From contig NZ_JAMQKB010000009.1 of the NCBI RefSeq assembly GCF_028416575.1, forward strand, positions 1 to 64,000: DNA of 64,000 nt. Direction: 5' to 3'. This document shows positions 1 through 8,893 of the stretch, one piece after another. The DNA is from Terrihalobacillus insolitus. Lineage in GTDB: Bacteria > Bacillota > Bacilli > Bacillales > Amphibacillaceae. A program made the translations under genes and the position numbers. Positions within the stretch are counted from its first letter, which is position 1. Every line of letters starts with the position of its first letter. The notes below the pieces were generated by a model. The model searched no databases. It had not been told where the DNA came from and saw nothing but the letters and a program-made list of their open reading frames with translations.

Positions 1-189
1 ACTCAGGGTTTTTACCACTAAAAAAGTCACGATCTCAGACCTGCTTTATCATAGTTAACAGGATTACTTAGAAATAAACGCTATACCCCCACTATATACA
101 TTTTCATTCTTCGTGGTGGCTGATAAGCCATGGGGGTTTTGAACACGCACTTTATGTTTACATCTGTATTATTCATAAGCGTACGTAGG

Positions 190-450
190 ATCTTTTCTGA
201 CAACTCCCACGGCTAAAGCAGTGGGATTCTAGGGTACTTGCAAGCTTCTCAATGGTGCCCTTATCTTTCCTTGCAGAAAGAGTTTCCACCAAAGCACTGA
301 CGTGCATTCCCCTAAAACATTAACGGACGTATTGCGTGTAGCAAGGCACCTCTCTCAACAAGCCTAGAAAGACTCTTGATGTGCTTTTCGTTCCGACTTC
401 TATTGGGCGCTGTCACGACCAATCAGGTTTGTTTTTATGCGACGAACCAA
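190..450 (-). ncRNA. Candidate TnpB guide RNA (omega/reRNA) region
   Basis: In characterised TnpB systems the guide RNA comes from the 3' end of tnpB and the element's right end, with the guide taken from DNA just outside the element. Here the interval from the tnpB stop to the 205-226 hairpin is about 210 bases without a gene, ending in the conserved right-end hairpin. The guide would then start with host bases below position about 197. The location is inferred from the family. No transcript boundary can be read from the sequence. Confidence 0.35.
205..226. repeat. Right-end hairpin of the IS605-type element
   Basis: TCCCAC (205-210) pairs with GTGGGA (221-226), and GCT/AGC pair inside, leaving a tiny loop. 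Read on the tnpB strand it gives the familiar GAATCCCAC...GTGGGAG right-end hairpin of IS605-group elements, where TnpA cuts and where the TnpB guide RNA scaffold ends. Confidence 0.65.
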
Positions 451-1919
451 CGCAATGTTTTACTTGCTGATTGTTTTAGTCGTACAATCTCAAGATTATG
501 CAATTCAACAAAGTTATTCCATTGTGCGTTGCATAAATCTACATCAACAGAATTAAAAGTTTCGTTTGTGTTACGAATTAAAAAGGCACTATATAAATCG
601 CGTTGGATGAAGAAATCTCCAAAGTCACTCCAACGTTCCGACAGTTGTTTTTTGCTATATGCTCCTGATATATGATTAAACTGACTCGCTTTTGTTGCAT
701 AAGTATCTATTTTCTTCAAAGAACAACCTTGATAACCTAGTTTTCGGTCGATTATTTTTAGCAACATCGAAGGAGCGCGATTGGCTATCGATTTGCCAAA
801 TCTCTTCTTGCGATTGATTTTACCGTTCTTTTTATTGATCGTTGTGTTTTTCGAACGCTTTTGCAACGATTGAAATCTCATGGTTTCTACTCGTACATCT
901 GAACCAAGAGAAAGGATTTCGTTTGCTCGTTTTTCGTGCGACATTTTCCGTTGTACAACCATTTTGCGATAAAGTTCTTTTCTTTTTTGCCGTAGTTTCT
1001 CGTATTTCTTTGAGTATGCCCAAGTTAGTCTGCCTGTTTTAGCTGTGCCATTTTCGTTGAAATTATTAGGATTAGTGCTTCGTTTGGACCTATCCATTTT
1101 ACGCTGAATGCTTCTTAGTTCTTTTTCATCAGTCTTGCATTCTGGTGCAAGTTCTTGAAGTTGAACTTTATCTTCACTACATATCGCAATAGTAGACGTA
1201 CCAATATCGATGCCTACACGTTTTGATTCATCGTTAGAAGTCTTACGATTTCTTTTTGTTGGTGGATAGCCTTCTTGAATAAGTTGAACAAAGTAGCGAC
1301 ATTTCCCACGCACTTCACGTTTTAATATACGGACGTACTTTGTCTTATCCATTAAAGCTAAATGTGCGTATTCATCTTTCGGTTTCGGTGAAATCGGCAT
1401 AGAAAGCCAATTTTTTGGTTTTAGATTTTTCTTTGTTGGTTTATCGCCCCAAAGAATGTTCCCTTCTACAAACCTCAATCCAGTTTTATTTGATTTATTC
1501 TCAACTGAAATATCATCCGTGTTATTTTTAAAGTGGACTTTTTTTGATTTTCCAAAATGGAGTTTCTCAACCGCGTGAAAAGCTCTCGTTGCAAGCTTTT
1601 GTGCTTCGAAACTTCCAATGTGTTCTTTAAACTTGCTTTGAACAGACTTCACAAAGCTATGTATTCCATATTCAGAAAATCCATATGTTAAGCGAATAGC
1701 TGAAAGTTGCTTATCACGTTCTTTAGATTTAGACTCTTTAAGGAGTTTACGATATTCTTTATCCGATTTTACCGCTTTATGCCGTTTTAAAGCTTCACCT
1801 AGGCAAGCATTATAAACATTTCTAGCAATCTTGAATTTCTTTTCTAGACGGTCTTGTTGCCAAGGTGGGATGTGCAAAGGAAATTCAATTGTATAAGTGG
1901 GTTTCGTTTCTCTTGCCAT
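435..1919 (-). CDS. tnpB: TnpB, RNA-guided RuvC-like nuclease of an IS605-type element
   Basis: 494 aa, slightly longer than most TnpBs. The RuvC-I aspartate lies in VGIDIGTST, the RuvC-II glutamate in VRVETMRF and the likely RuvC-III aspartate in SVDVDLCNAQW, so the D-E-D nuclease triad looks intact. The usual C-terminal CxxC...CxxC zinc ribbon is absent: that section reads KASQFNHISGAYSKKQLSERW followed by an IQRDLYSAFLI stretch, a pattern I associate with a zinc-less TnpB branch. TnpB cuts DNA at a TAM under guide-RNA direction and helps retain the element at its donor site. An upstream AGGAGTAAAAACCT-like site precedes the ATG. It follows the tnpA remnant on the same strand and has no frame breaks. 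Confidence 0.85.
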   Translation of the reverse strand: MARETKPTYTIEFPLHIPPWQQDRLEKKFKIARNVYNACLGEALKRHKAVKSDKEYRKLLKESKSKERDKQLSAIRLTYGFSEYGIHSFVKSVQSKFKEHIGSFEAQKLATRAFHAVEKLHFGKSKKVHFKNNTDDISVENKSNKTGLRFVEGNILWGDKPTKKNLKPKNWLSMPISPKPKDEYAHLALMDKTKYVRILKREVRGKCRYFVQLIQEGYPPTKRNRKTSNDESKRVGIDIGTSTIAICSEDKVQLQELAPECKTDEKELRSIQRKMDRSKRSTNPNNFNENGTAKTGRLTWAYSKKYEKLRQKRKELYRKMVVQRKMSHEKRANEILSLGSDVRVETMRFQSLQKRSKNTTINKKNGKINRKKRFGKSIANRAPSMLLKIIDRKLGYQGCSLKKIDTYATKASQFNHISGAYSKKQLSERWSDFGDFFIQRDLYSAFLIRNTNETFNSVDVDLCNAQWNNFVELHNLEIVRLKQSASKTLRWFVA

Positions 1920-1937
1920 AGGTTTTTACTCCTCTCT

Positions 1938-2337
1938 CTAATTCCTTTTCTTTTGATTTTCAACGTATCGTTTAATAGTTTCGCTTGAAACATTGCCTGC
2001 AGTGGACACAAAAAGCAAACGTGTCCAAAGGCTTTGCAAATGCTGGAGGTGAGGAAATTCCTCTCTTCGTTTTTTTGAAGCTGAATCCCTTAATTTTCGC
2101 CATAATGTCGAAGGACTTAGTTTAGGTAGTGCATGAAGAAACATATATGTATGGTTCTTATCGCATTCAATAGCTACAATTTTAATTTCTAATTCTCCAC
2201 ACACTTCTTTTACTGATTCTTTGAAACGTTTTTCTACATCTGACTGAAGAAAAATCTCCCTTCTATTAACGAGGACAGAAAACGAAATGATCGGTTAATA
2301 ACGAAACAGTTGTTTTGGTTTTTCTATATTCATTCAT
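1938..2337 (-). pseudogene. tnpA: TnpA (Y1/HUH transposase) remnant, frameshifted
   Basis: The minus strand opens at ATG 2337 with MNEYRKTKTTVSLLTDHFVF..., the standard start of this TnpA family, but hits stops after FCPR (near 2262-2268). The rest continues in a neighbouring frame as VNRREIFLQSDVEKRFKES, then CGELEIKIVAIE, to the conserved VSTAGNVSSETIKRYVENQKK end. Besides the frameshift, the HUH metal motif reads H-T-Y (in NHTYMF), so the second histidine is lost; the catalytic tyrosine region near IKRYVENQ remains. Two independent lesions make an inactive transposase very likely. Confidence 0.8.
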
Positions 2338-2467
2338 ATATATAATTATATCAATTTTCGTGCCCAACTACACGCATATGCGCATAAAATAAGCGAAATA
2401 TCCAAATACTTATAAGCGCCACAAACCTTCAGTTTAAAAGTGCCACTCCGTATTTGACCTCACTATC

Positions 2468-2491
2468 AGCCCACACTTAAAGGAGTGGGCT
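2468..2491. repeat. Left-end hairpin of the IS605-type element
   Basis: AGCCCAC (2468-2474) pairs with GTGGGCT (2485-2491) around a 10-base loop. It lies 130 bases upstream of the tnpA remnant, where the left-end imperfect palindrome recognised by TnpA is expected. The stretch 2338-2467 between it and tnpA shows no gene. Confidence 0.6.
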
Positions 2492-2535
2492 TTCCCGTTC
2501 GGAAAATCTGTAAATGCAAGGATATTGTCATTCAT

Positions 2536-2543
2536 GCTATAAT
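2536..2543 (+). promoter_or_regulatory. Putative extended -10 promoter of cymR
   Basis: TGC directly before TATAAT (2538-2543) makes an extended -10 element 57 bases before the cymR ATG. No good -35 hexamer is seen. It sits just outside the proposed IS end. Confidence 0.45.
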
Positions 2544-2599
2544 AATTATTAATACTTAAACGAATTTTATTTGTTATTAAATGGGGACTAGGTGAGAAG

Positions 2600-3019
2600 A
2601 TGAAAATATCAACTAAAGGACGATACGGCCTTACCATTATGATTGAGTTAGCACGAAAATATGGGGAAGGACCGATCTCTTTAAAAACGATTGCAAGAGA
2701 GAATGAATTATCAGAGCATTACTTGGAACAGTTAGTCGCACCATTGCGTAATGCTTCCTTAGTTAAAAGTGTTAGAGGTGCATATGGTGGCTATATTTTA
2801 GCCAAAGAGCCTGCTAGCATTACCGCTGGGGATGTCATTCGTATTTTAGAAGGCCCGATTACACCGGTTGAGGGAATGGAAGACGAAGAACCAGTAAAGC
2901 AAAAGCTGTGGATGCGTATTCGTGATGCCGTGAAAGATGTTTTAGATACGACGACATTAGAAGATCTGTCTACTTATAATGATGATGAGAATCAAGAGGC
3001 TTATATGTTTTACATTTAG
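2600..3019 (+). CDS. cymR: CymR, Rrf2-family repressor of cysteine metabolism
   Basis: 139 aa, the usual length. The N-terminal winged helix starts MKISTKGRYGLT and includes the SEHYLEQL...VRGAYGGY recognition/wing region. The C-terminal half lacks the cysteine cluster of the Fe-S Rrf2 members (IscR, NsrR), which fits CymR. In B. subtilis CymR with CysK represses sulfur-uptake and cysteine-synthesis genes. It lies just ahead of the cysteine desulfurase and mnmA, the same order as in B. subtilis. The ATG has a GGTGAGAAG-like site upstream (2592). The IS element ends less than 100 bases upstream, so its promoter region may be altered relative to relatives. Confidence 0.9.
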   Translation: MKISTKGRYGLTIMIELARKYGEGPISLKTIARENELSEHYLEQLVAPLRNASLVKSVRGAYGGYILAKEPASITAGDVIRILEGPITPVEGMEDEEPVKQKLWMRIRDAVKDVLDTTTLEDLSTYNDDENQEAYMFYI

Positions 3020-3058
3020 AGGATAACATAAAGTGCAAAAAAGGGAAGTGCTTCGAAA

Positions 3059-4201
3059 GTGAAATCAATTTACTTGGACCATGCGGCGACAACGCCGATC
3101 CACCCTGAGGTTATCAATGATATGGTTCCTGTACTAGAAGAAACCTTTGGAAATCCGTCAAGTATCCATCAATACGGTCGTAAGGCAAGGCAAATACTAG
3201 ATGTAGCCAGAGATGTTATTGCAAAGAGTATTGGTGCAAACGAGAAGGAAATTATTTTTACTAGTGGTGGAACAGAGGCGGATAATCTTGCATTAATCGG
3301 AAGTGCATATGCAAATATGGATAAAGGAAAGCATATTGTTACAACAATGATCGAACACCATGCTATACTTCATGCTGCAGAATTTTTAGAAAAACAAGGA
3401 TTTACCATTACGTATTTACCTGTTAACGAAAATGGTAGAATCAATCTAGATGAGCTAAGTTCCGCTTTAACAGATGAAACAACAACGGTTTCTGTTATGC
3501 ATGTAAACAATGAAACTGGGATGGTTCAGCCGATCAAAGAAATTGGAGAATTACTTCGAGAGCATCAGGCGTATTTCCATACTGATGCAGTACAAGCTTA
3601 TGGTGTTCTACCAATTGACGTAAATAAGCTCGGAATCGATCTTCTTACCGCTTCTTCACATAAAATAAATGGACCAAAAGGATTAGGTTTTTTATATGTG
3701 AAAGATGGTGTACGAATCGATGCGCTTCAGTATGGTGGAGAGCAGGAACGGAAACGAAGACCTGGTACGGAAAATGTAGCAGGAATAAAAGGATTTCAAC
3801 GAGCAGTGGAGTTGTTAAACAATACAAGGGAAGAAAAGGTTCAGACGCACCAAATGTTTTTGGATTTATTTTTAAAGATATTAGAAACGGAAGGAATTTC
3901 GTTTTCCATAAATGGAGACCGCGACCATGCCGTATCATCGATTATAAATATTAGTTTTCCGGGTACAAACGTGGAATCATTGTTAACCAACTTTGATTTA
4001 GCAGGAATTGCCGCATCTAGTGGCAGTGCATGTACGGCAGGTTCTGTGGAGCCCTCACATGTATTGTCTGCCATGTATGGGGATTCGAATGAACGTACAA
4101 CGAATTCGATTCGATTTAGCTTTGGTTTGGCGAACAATCGAGAGGATATTGAAGAGGCGGCTATGCGTGTAGCTTCAATTGTGCAGAGAGTCAAACGCTA
4201 A
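3059..4201 (+). CDS. yrvO: Cysteine desulfurase (YrvO/IscS type)
   Basis: 380 aa PLP enzyme that takes sulfur from cysteine and passes it to MnmA for 2-thiouridine in tRNA. The N-terminal YLDHAATTP motif, the PLP lysine in SSHKINGPKG (about residue 202) and the active cysteine in SSGSACTAGS (about residue 325) are present. It starts with GTG at 3059, with a purine-rich AAGGGAAG about a dozen bases upstream. It lies between cymR and mnmA with short gaps, consistent with one operon. The name follows the B. subtilis gene at this position; an IscS label would also fit. Confidence 0.9.
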   Translation: MKSIYLDHAATTPIHPEVINDMVPVLEETFGNPSSIHQYGRKARQILDVARDVIAKSIGANEKEIIFTSGGTEADNLALIGSAYANMDKGKHIVTTMIEHHAILHAAEFLEKQGFTITYLPVNENGRINLDELSSALTDETTTVSVMHVNNETGMVQPIKEIGELLREHQAYFHTDAVQAYGVLPIDVNKLGIDLLTASSHKINGPKGLGFLYVKDGVRIDALQYGGEQERKRRPGTENVAGIKGFQRAVELLNNTREEKVQTHQMFLDLFLKILETEGISFSINGDRDHAVSSIINISFPGTNVESLLTNFDLAGIAASSGSACTAGSVEPSHVLSAMYGDSNERTTNSIRFSFGLANNREDIEEAAMRVASIVQRVKR

Positions 4202-4208
4202 CCTTAAA

Positions 4209-4232
4209 GTGACTTTTTGAACATCCTCTTAA
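4209..4232. repeat. Copy of the dispersed GACTTTTTGAAC repeat half
   Basis: GACTTTTTGAACATCCTCTT in the yrvO-mnmA gap matches the reverse complement of the repeat ends seen near 56510, 63175 and elsewhere. Only one arm is present here. Confidence 0.5.
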
Positions 4233-5375
<1,143 letters not shown>

Positions 5376-5383
5376 TAAACGGT

Positions 5384-5415
5384 ACACCCTTGTCCATATC
5401 ATATGACAAGGGTGT
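5384..5415 (+). terminator. Terminator after mnmA
   Basis: ACACCCTTGTC (5384-5394) pairs perfectly with GACAAGGGTGT (5405-5415) around a 10-base loop, followed by TTCCTATTATTT. Confidence 0.8.
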
Positions 5416-5484
5416 TTCCTATTATTTGAAACTTGCCATTCCATCAATTATTTTGATATTTTAAATGCAGGAGGTTTCAATCAA

Positions 5485-6156
5485 ATGGATAAAATTAGAC
5501 AAGGAATTAACAAAATGCAAGAACAAAAACTAGAAGAAGCTGCCACATTTTTTACCGAGGCAATCGAAGAAAACCCAAAAGATTCACTCGGTTATATTAA
5601 TTTTGGCAATTTACTTTTACATACACATGACTATGAGCGAGCGATCCGATTTTATCAGAAAGCATCTGAACTGGATCCAAACGCTGCTACCGCGTATTAT
5701 GGGCTTGGAAACGTCTATTACGAACAGTCCGATTTCAATAAGGCACAAGAAAACTTTCAACATGCGATACAACTAGGCTTACAGGAAGCAGATGCGTATT
5801 TTATGTTGGGGTTGACGTTTCAACAGCAGGATCATCATAAGTTAGCACTCCCTTATTTTCAACGAGCAACAGAACTAAATCCAAACGATGATTCTATTCT
5901 GTTTCAGTATGGTTTATCATTAGCTCAATCGGAACAAATTGAAACAGCGGTAAAAGTCTTCTCCGACGTATTAACAATTAATTCTAATCATAGTGATGCC
6001 CATTATAATCTAGGCGTTGCCTATTTGTTTCAAGAAAAACCAGAAAAGGCATTCCATCATTTTGAAAAGGCATTAACCATTCATCCAGAGCACCTTCTAG
6101 CTGCAAATGGGAAGAAGAAACTAGAGGAGATGCTTCAGAAAAAGAATAAAGAGTAA
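5485..6156 (+). CDS. yrrB: YrrB, tetratricopeptide repeat protein
   Basis: 223 aa made almost wholly of about six TPR units (for example ATAYYGLGNVYYEQ and SDAHYNLGVAYLFQEKPEKAF), with no signal peptide or membrane segment, so a cytoplasmic protein-binding scaffold. AGGAGG lies 8 bases before the ATG. Its stop overlaps the ATG at 6156 in frame with recD2. In B. subtilis yrrB has the same place between the tRNA-thiolation genes and recD2; its partner is unknown to me. Confidence 0.85.
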   Translation: MDKIRQGINKMQEQKLEEAATFFTEAIEENPKDSLGYINFGNLLLHTHDYERAIRFYQKASELDPNAATAYYGLGNVYYEQSDFNKAQENFQHAIQLGLQEADAYFMLGLTFQQQDHHKLALPYFQRATELNPNDDSILFQYGLSLAQSEQIETAVKVFSDVLTINSNHSDAHYNLGVAYLFQEKPEKAFHHFEKALTIHPEHLLAANGKKKLEEMLQKKNKE

Positions 6157-6179
6157 TGCTTAAAGAGGATGTTCAAAAA

Positions 6180-8489
6180 ATGGCAATAGAAAATAGGGAA
6201 ACGAAAGAAAAAAAATATATAAAAGGAGAGCTCATTCATACCATTTTCTTAAATAGGGATGAGCATTTTTCTATTGCGAAAATTAAAGTATTAGAAACAA
6301 ATGAATCATTGGAAGAGAATGAAATTGTTGTAAAAGGCTACTTTTCAAGCCTTGATGAAGGGGAGATTTACCTTTTTAATGGTAGGTTTGAACACCATAA
6401 GCGTTTTGGTAAGCAATATCATGTAGAACATTATCAACGCTATATCCCAGAGACAAAGGATGGACTTGTATCCTACTTGTCTAGTGATTTGTTTTACGGA
6501 ATTGGAAAAAAAACGGCGCAACGAATCATCCACACCTTAGGAGAAAATGCAATTGCATCGATCCTGCAGGATAAGGATGTCTTACATAAAGTTCCAGGGT
6601 TAAAAAAAGAGAAGGCAAACAGGTTGTACGAGGATCTAAAGGAACACCAAGGGTTTGAACACATTGTTATCCACTTATCAAACTATGGTATTGGTTTGAA
6701 AATGGCACAAAAAATATATCATTTTTATAAGGAAGAAACAATTCGCATTCTACAGGAAGAACCCTATCAATATGTGTTCGACATTGAAGGCTTTGGATTT
6801 CAACGTGCAGATGAGATGGCGCGTATTAACGGAATACCGATGAATCACCCAAGTCGGATTAGAGCAGCATGTATTTTTGTTTTACAGCAAAGCATCCAAG
6901 ATGGACATGTTTATTTGCCAATTGAAACATGCCTATATCGGATTGATGCTCTTGTTCATGGACAAGCGAATGCTATTTCTCCAGAAGCTATTACCCAGGA
7001 AATGTTGGAATTAAATAAGCAAAAAAAAGTGATTATGTTGGATTCGTGCATTTATTTACCCTCACTTTATTATGCTGAAACTGGATTTTGCACCCATTTA
7101 AATCGAGTAATCGAAAATAAAATCGAAGAACAAACAACACAAGCAGAATTGATGAAGATTATCGGGGAGATTGAAGAAGAAGAATCTTTAAGTTATGGAA
7201 AAGAACAATTTCAAGCGATTGAACAAGCACTTTCTGCTAAAATTATGGTTTTGACAGGGGGGCCTGGAACAGGAAAAACGACTGTCATAAAAGGTATTAT
7301 CAAAGCATTTGCTCACATTCATGATTTGTCCCTTGATCAGAAGGACTATAAGGACAACACGGACTACCCTTTTATTTTAACGGCACCTACTGGTAGAGCG
7401 GCAAAGCGCATGACCGAATCTACTGGGCTTCCTGCGGTGACGATTCACCGTCTATTGGGCTGGAATGGCAAAGAAACTTTTGAAAAGGATGAACAAAATC
7501 GTTTAAATGGACGGCTGTTAGTAATTGATGAATTTTCCATGGTTGATATCTGGCTTGCCAATCAACTGTTTAAGGCTATTCCAGACGATATGCAAGTACT
7601 AATTGTTGGTGATGAAGACCAGCTGCCTTCCGTTGGACCCGGACAAGTATTAGCAGATTTACTTGCAGGTAACGCGCTTCCATCCGTGAAATTAAGTGAA
7701 GTATACCGTCAGAAAGAAGGTTCAAAGATTATTCAACTGGCACATGCGATCAAGAACAATACTTGTGAAGAGAGTAGTTTACAAAAAGATCATGATTTTA
7801 ATTTTATTTCCTGTACCGAACAACAGGTAGTCGAAGTAATTGTTCGAATTGTTGAGAAAGCTCAAAAGAAAGGTGTTGACATCCGCGACATCCAAGTTCT
7901 TGCCCCAATGTACAAATCGGCTGCCGGTATTCATCGAATCAATGAAGAAGTACAACAGTTAATTAATCCTAAAACGAATCAAAAGCGGCAAATAAAATGG
8001 AAGGATGTGTTTTTTCGGACTGGGGACAAGGTGATTCAACTAGTTAATCAGCCAGACGATAACGTTTTTAATGGGGATATTGGTGAAATTGTTGCGATTT
8101 ATCAAGAGGGAGAAAACGGGAATGAAGAGGATCAACTTGTTGTGGCTTTTGACGAAAAAGAAGTTGCTTATGACAAAAAGGATCTAGGAAACTTGATGCA
8201 TGCGTTTTGTACCTCGATTCATAAATCCCAAGGCAGTGAATTCCCAATCGTACTATTGCCAGTCGTTCCTGGGTATCGCCGTATGCTTAAAAAAAACTTA
8301 CTATACACTGCGGTTACAAGAAGTAAGAAATCCCTAATATTGTGTGGAAACAAAGCAGCATTTCTTCGTGGGATCAAAGAGGAGGACAAAGAAAGAAGGT
8401 ATACCACTCTACAAAAATGGCTCAAAGTAATAAACTTACACAGTGATGCGGAAGAGGAAGAGGAAGTTTCCCCTTACGACTTTCTTTAA
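6180..8489 (+). CDS. recD2: RecD2 (YrrC), ATP-dependent 5'-3' DNA helicase
   Basis: About 769 aa. The N-terminal OB-like region is followed by tandem helix-hairpin-helix segments (GIGKKTAQRII; IEGFGFQRADEMA), then two RecA-like domains: Walker A GGPGTGKTT near residue 360, Walker B VIDEFSMVD near 447, and C-terminal SIHKSQGSEF and YTAVTRSKK motifs. RecD2 acts in DNA repair and fork progression without RecBC partners. An in-frame ATG at 6156 exists, but AGAGGATG (6164-6171) favours ATG 6180. The ribosome-site segment AAAGAGGATGTTCAAAAA also matches the arm of the dispersed repeat family in this window. Confidence 0.92.
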   Translation: MAIENRETKEKKYIKGELIHTIFLNRDEHFSIAKIKVLETNESLEENEIVVKGYFSSLDEGEIYLFNGRFEHHKRFGKQYHVEHYQRYIPETKDGLVSYLSSDLFYGIGKKTAQRIIHTLGENAIASILQDKDVLHKVPGLKKEKANRLYEDLKEHQGFEHIVIHLSNYGIGLKMAQKIYHFYKEETIRILQEEPYQYVFDIEGFGFQRADEMARINGIPMNHPSRIRAACIFVLQQSIQDGHVYLPIETCLYRIDALVHGQANAISPEAITQEMLELNKQKKVIMLDSCIYLPSLYYAETGFCTHLNRVIENKIEEQTTQAELMKIIGEIEEEESLSYGKEQFQAIEQALSAKIMVLTGGPGTGKTTVIKGIIKAFAHIHDLSLDQKDYKDNTDYPFILTAPTGRAAKRMTESTGLPAVTIHRLLGWNGKETFEKDEQNRLNGRLLVIDEFSMVDIWLANQLFKAIPDDMQVLIVGDEDQLPSVGPGQVLADLLAGNALPSVKLSEVYRQKEGSKIIQLAHAIKNNTCEESSLQKDHDFNFISCTEQQVVEVIVRIVEKAQKKGVDIRDIQVLAPMYKSAAGIHRINEEVQQLINPKTNQKRQIKWKDVFFRTGDKVIQLVNQPDDNVFNGDIGEIVAIYQEGENGNEEDQLVVAFDEKEVAYDKKDLGNLMHAFCTSIHKSQGSEFPIVLLPVVPGYRRMLKKNLLYTAVTRSKKSLILCGNKAAFLRGIKEEDKERRYTTLQKWLKVINLHSDAEEEEEVSPYDFL

Positions 8490-8573
8490 AATAATGTGGT
8501 CGTATGTATAAATTTGTCTAAATTGGAGCACTCTGTTGATAAAAGAAGATCGAGGTCAAGGGAGTTGCGTTGA

Positions 8574-8762
8574 ATGTATTGTCCAAATTGTCAAGGTAAG
8601 AATATCGGAAAAATTGGGAATCAGCAATATTATTGTTGGAATTGTTTTATTGAGCTTTCAGAGGATGGGGGAATACTCAACGTTCATCAAGTTGAACTAG
8701 ATGGATCTCTAAGCTCGCTGAACGACTTATTTTCCGAAGATGAAAGAAAAGCGCAGTGGTAA
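8574..8762 (+). CDS. yrzR: YrzR-like small zinc-ribbon protein
   Basis: 62 aa. It begins MYCPNCQGKNIGKI and has a second knuckle, YYCWNCFIEL, giving CxxC...CxxC, the sign of a zinc ribbon. It follows recD2 with an 84-base gap and an AGGTCAAGGGAG region upstream. The position matches yrzR of B. subtilis. Its function is unknown; the acidic C-terminal half (SSLNDLFSEDERK) has no recognisable motif. Confidence 0.75.
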   Translation: MYCPNCQGKNIGKIGNQQYYCWNCFIELSEDGGILNVHQVELDGSLSSLNDLFSEDERKAQW

Positions 8763-8789
8763 TTTCAGATAAATGTCATTCTTTATATG

Positions 8790-8823
8790 AACCCCTTGTC
8801 AGCCGAGTGCGTTGACAGGGGTT
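8790..8823 (+). terminator. Probable terminator after yrzR
   Basis: AACCCCTTGTCA pairs with TGACAGGGGTT with one bulged T. The T-tract is weak (AACTTATTG). Confidence 0.5.
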
Positions 8824-8893
8824 AACTTATTGAAAAATGCGTCCACGAACAGTGCTAACCTTTAGTGGTACTACCTTGTAAGGAGAGACCATC

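Larger units (their letters stand above)
197..2509 (-). mobile_element. IS200/IS605-family insertion sequence (tnpA decayed, tnpB intact)
   Basis: The element carries, on the minus strand, a tnpA remnant followed by tnpB, bracketed by imperfect hairpins near both ends (2468-2491 and 205-226), as is typical of IS200/IS605 elements that move as single-stranded circles and leave no target duplication. The left end is placed at about 2509 because TTTAC, a plausible target/TAM motif, lies just outside it on the minus strand (2514-2510). The right end is placed just beyond the 205-226 hairpin. Both limits are inferred to within about 10 bases. The element sits upstream of cymR. With tnpA broken it cannot move without a transposase supplied in trans. 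Confidence 0.75.

Noticed and set aside
376..675. Plus-strand open frame of 99 codons inside tnpB
   Set aside because: It lies antisense to the well-supported tnpB frame and has no ribosome site or recognisable sequence.
435..1919. TnpB as a nuclease-dead regulator (TldR-like)
   Set aside because: All three RuvC acidic motifs appear to be present, and both ends of the element are kept.
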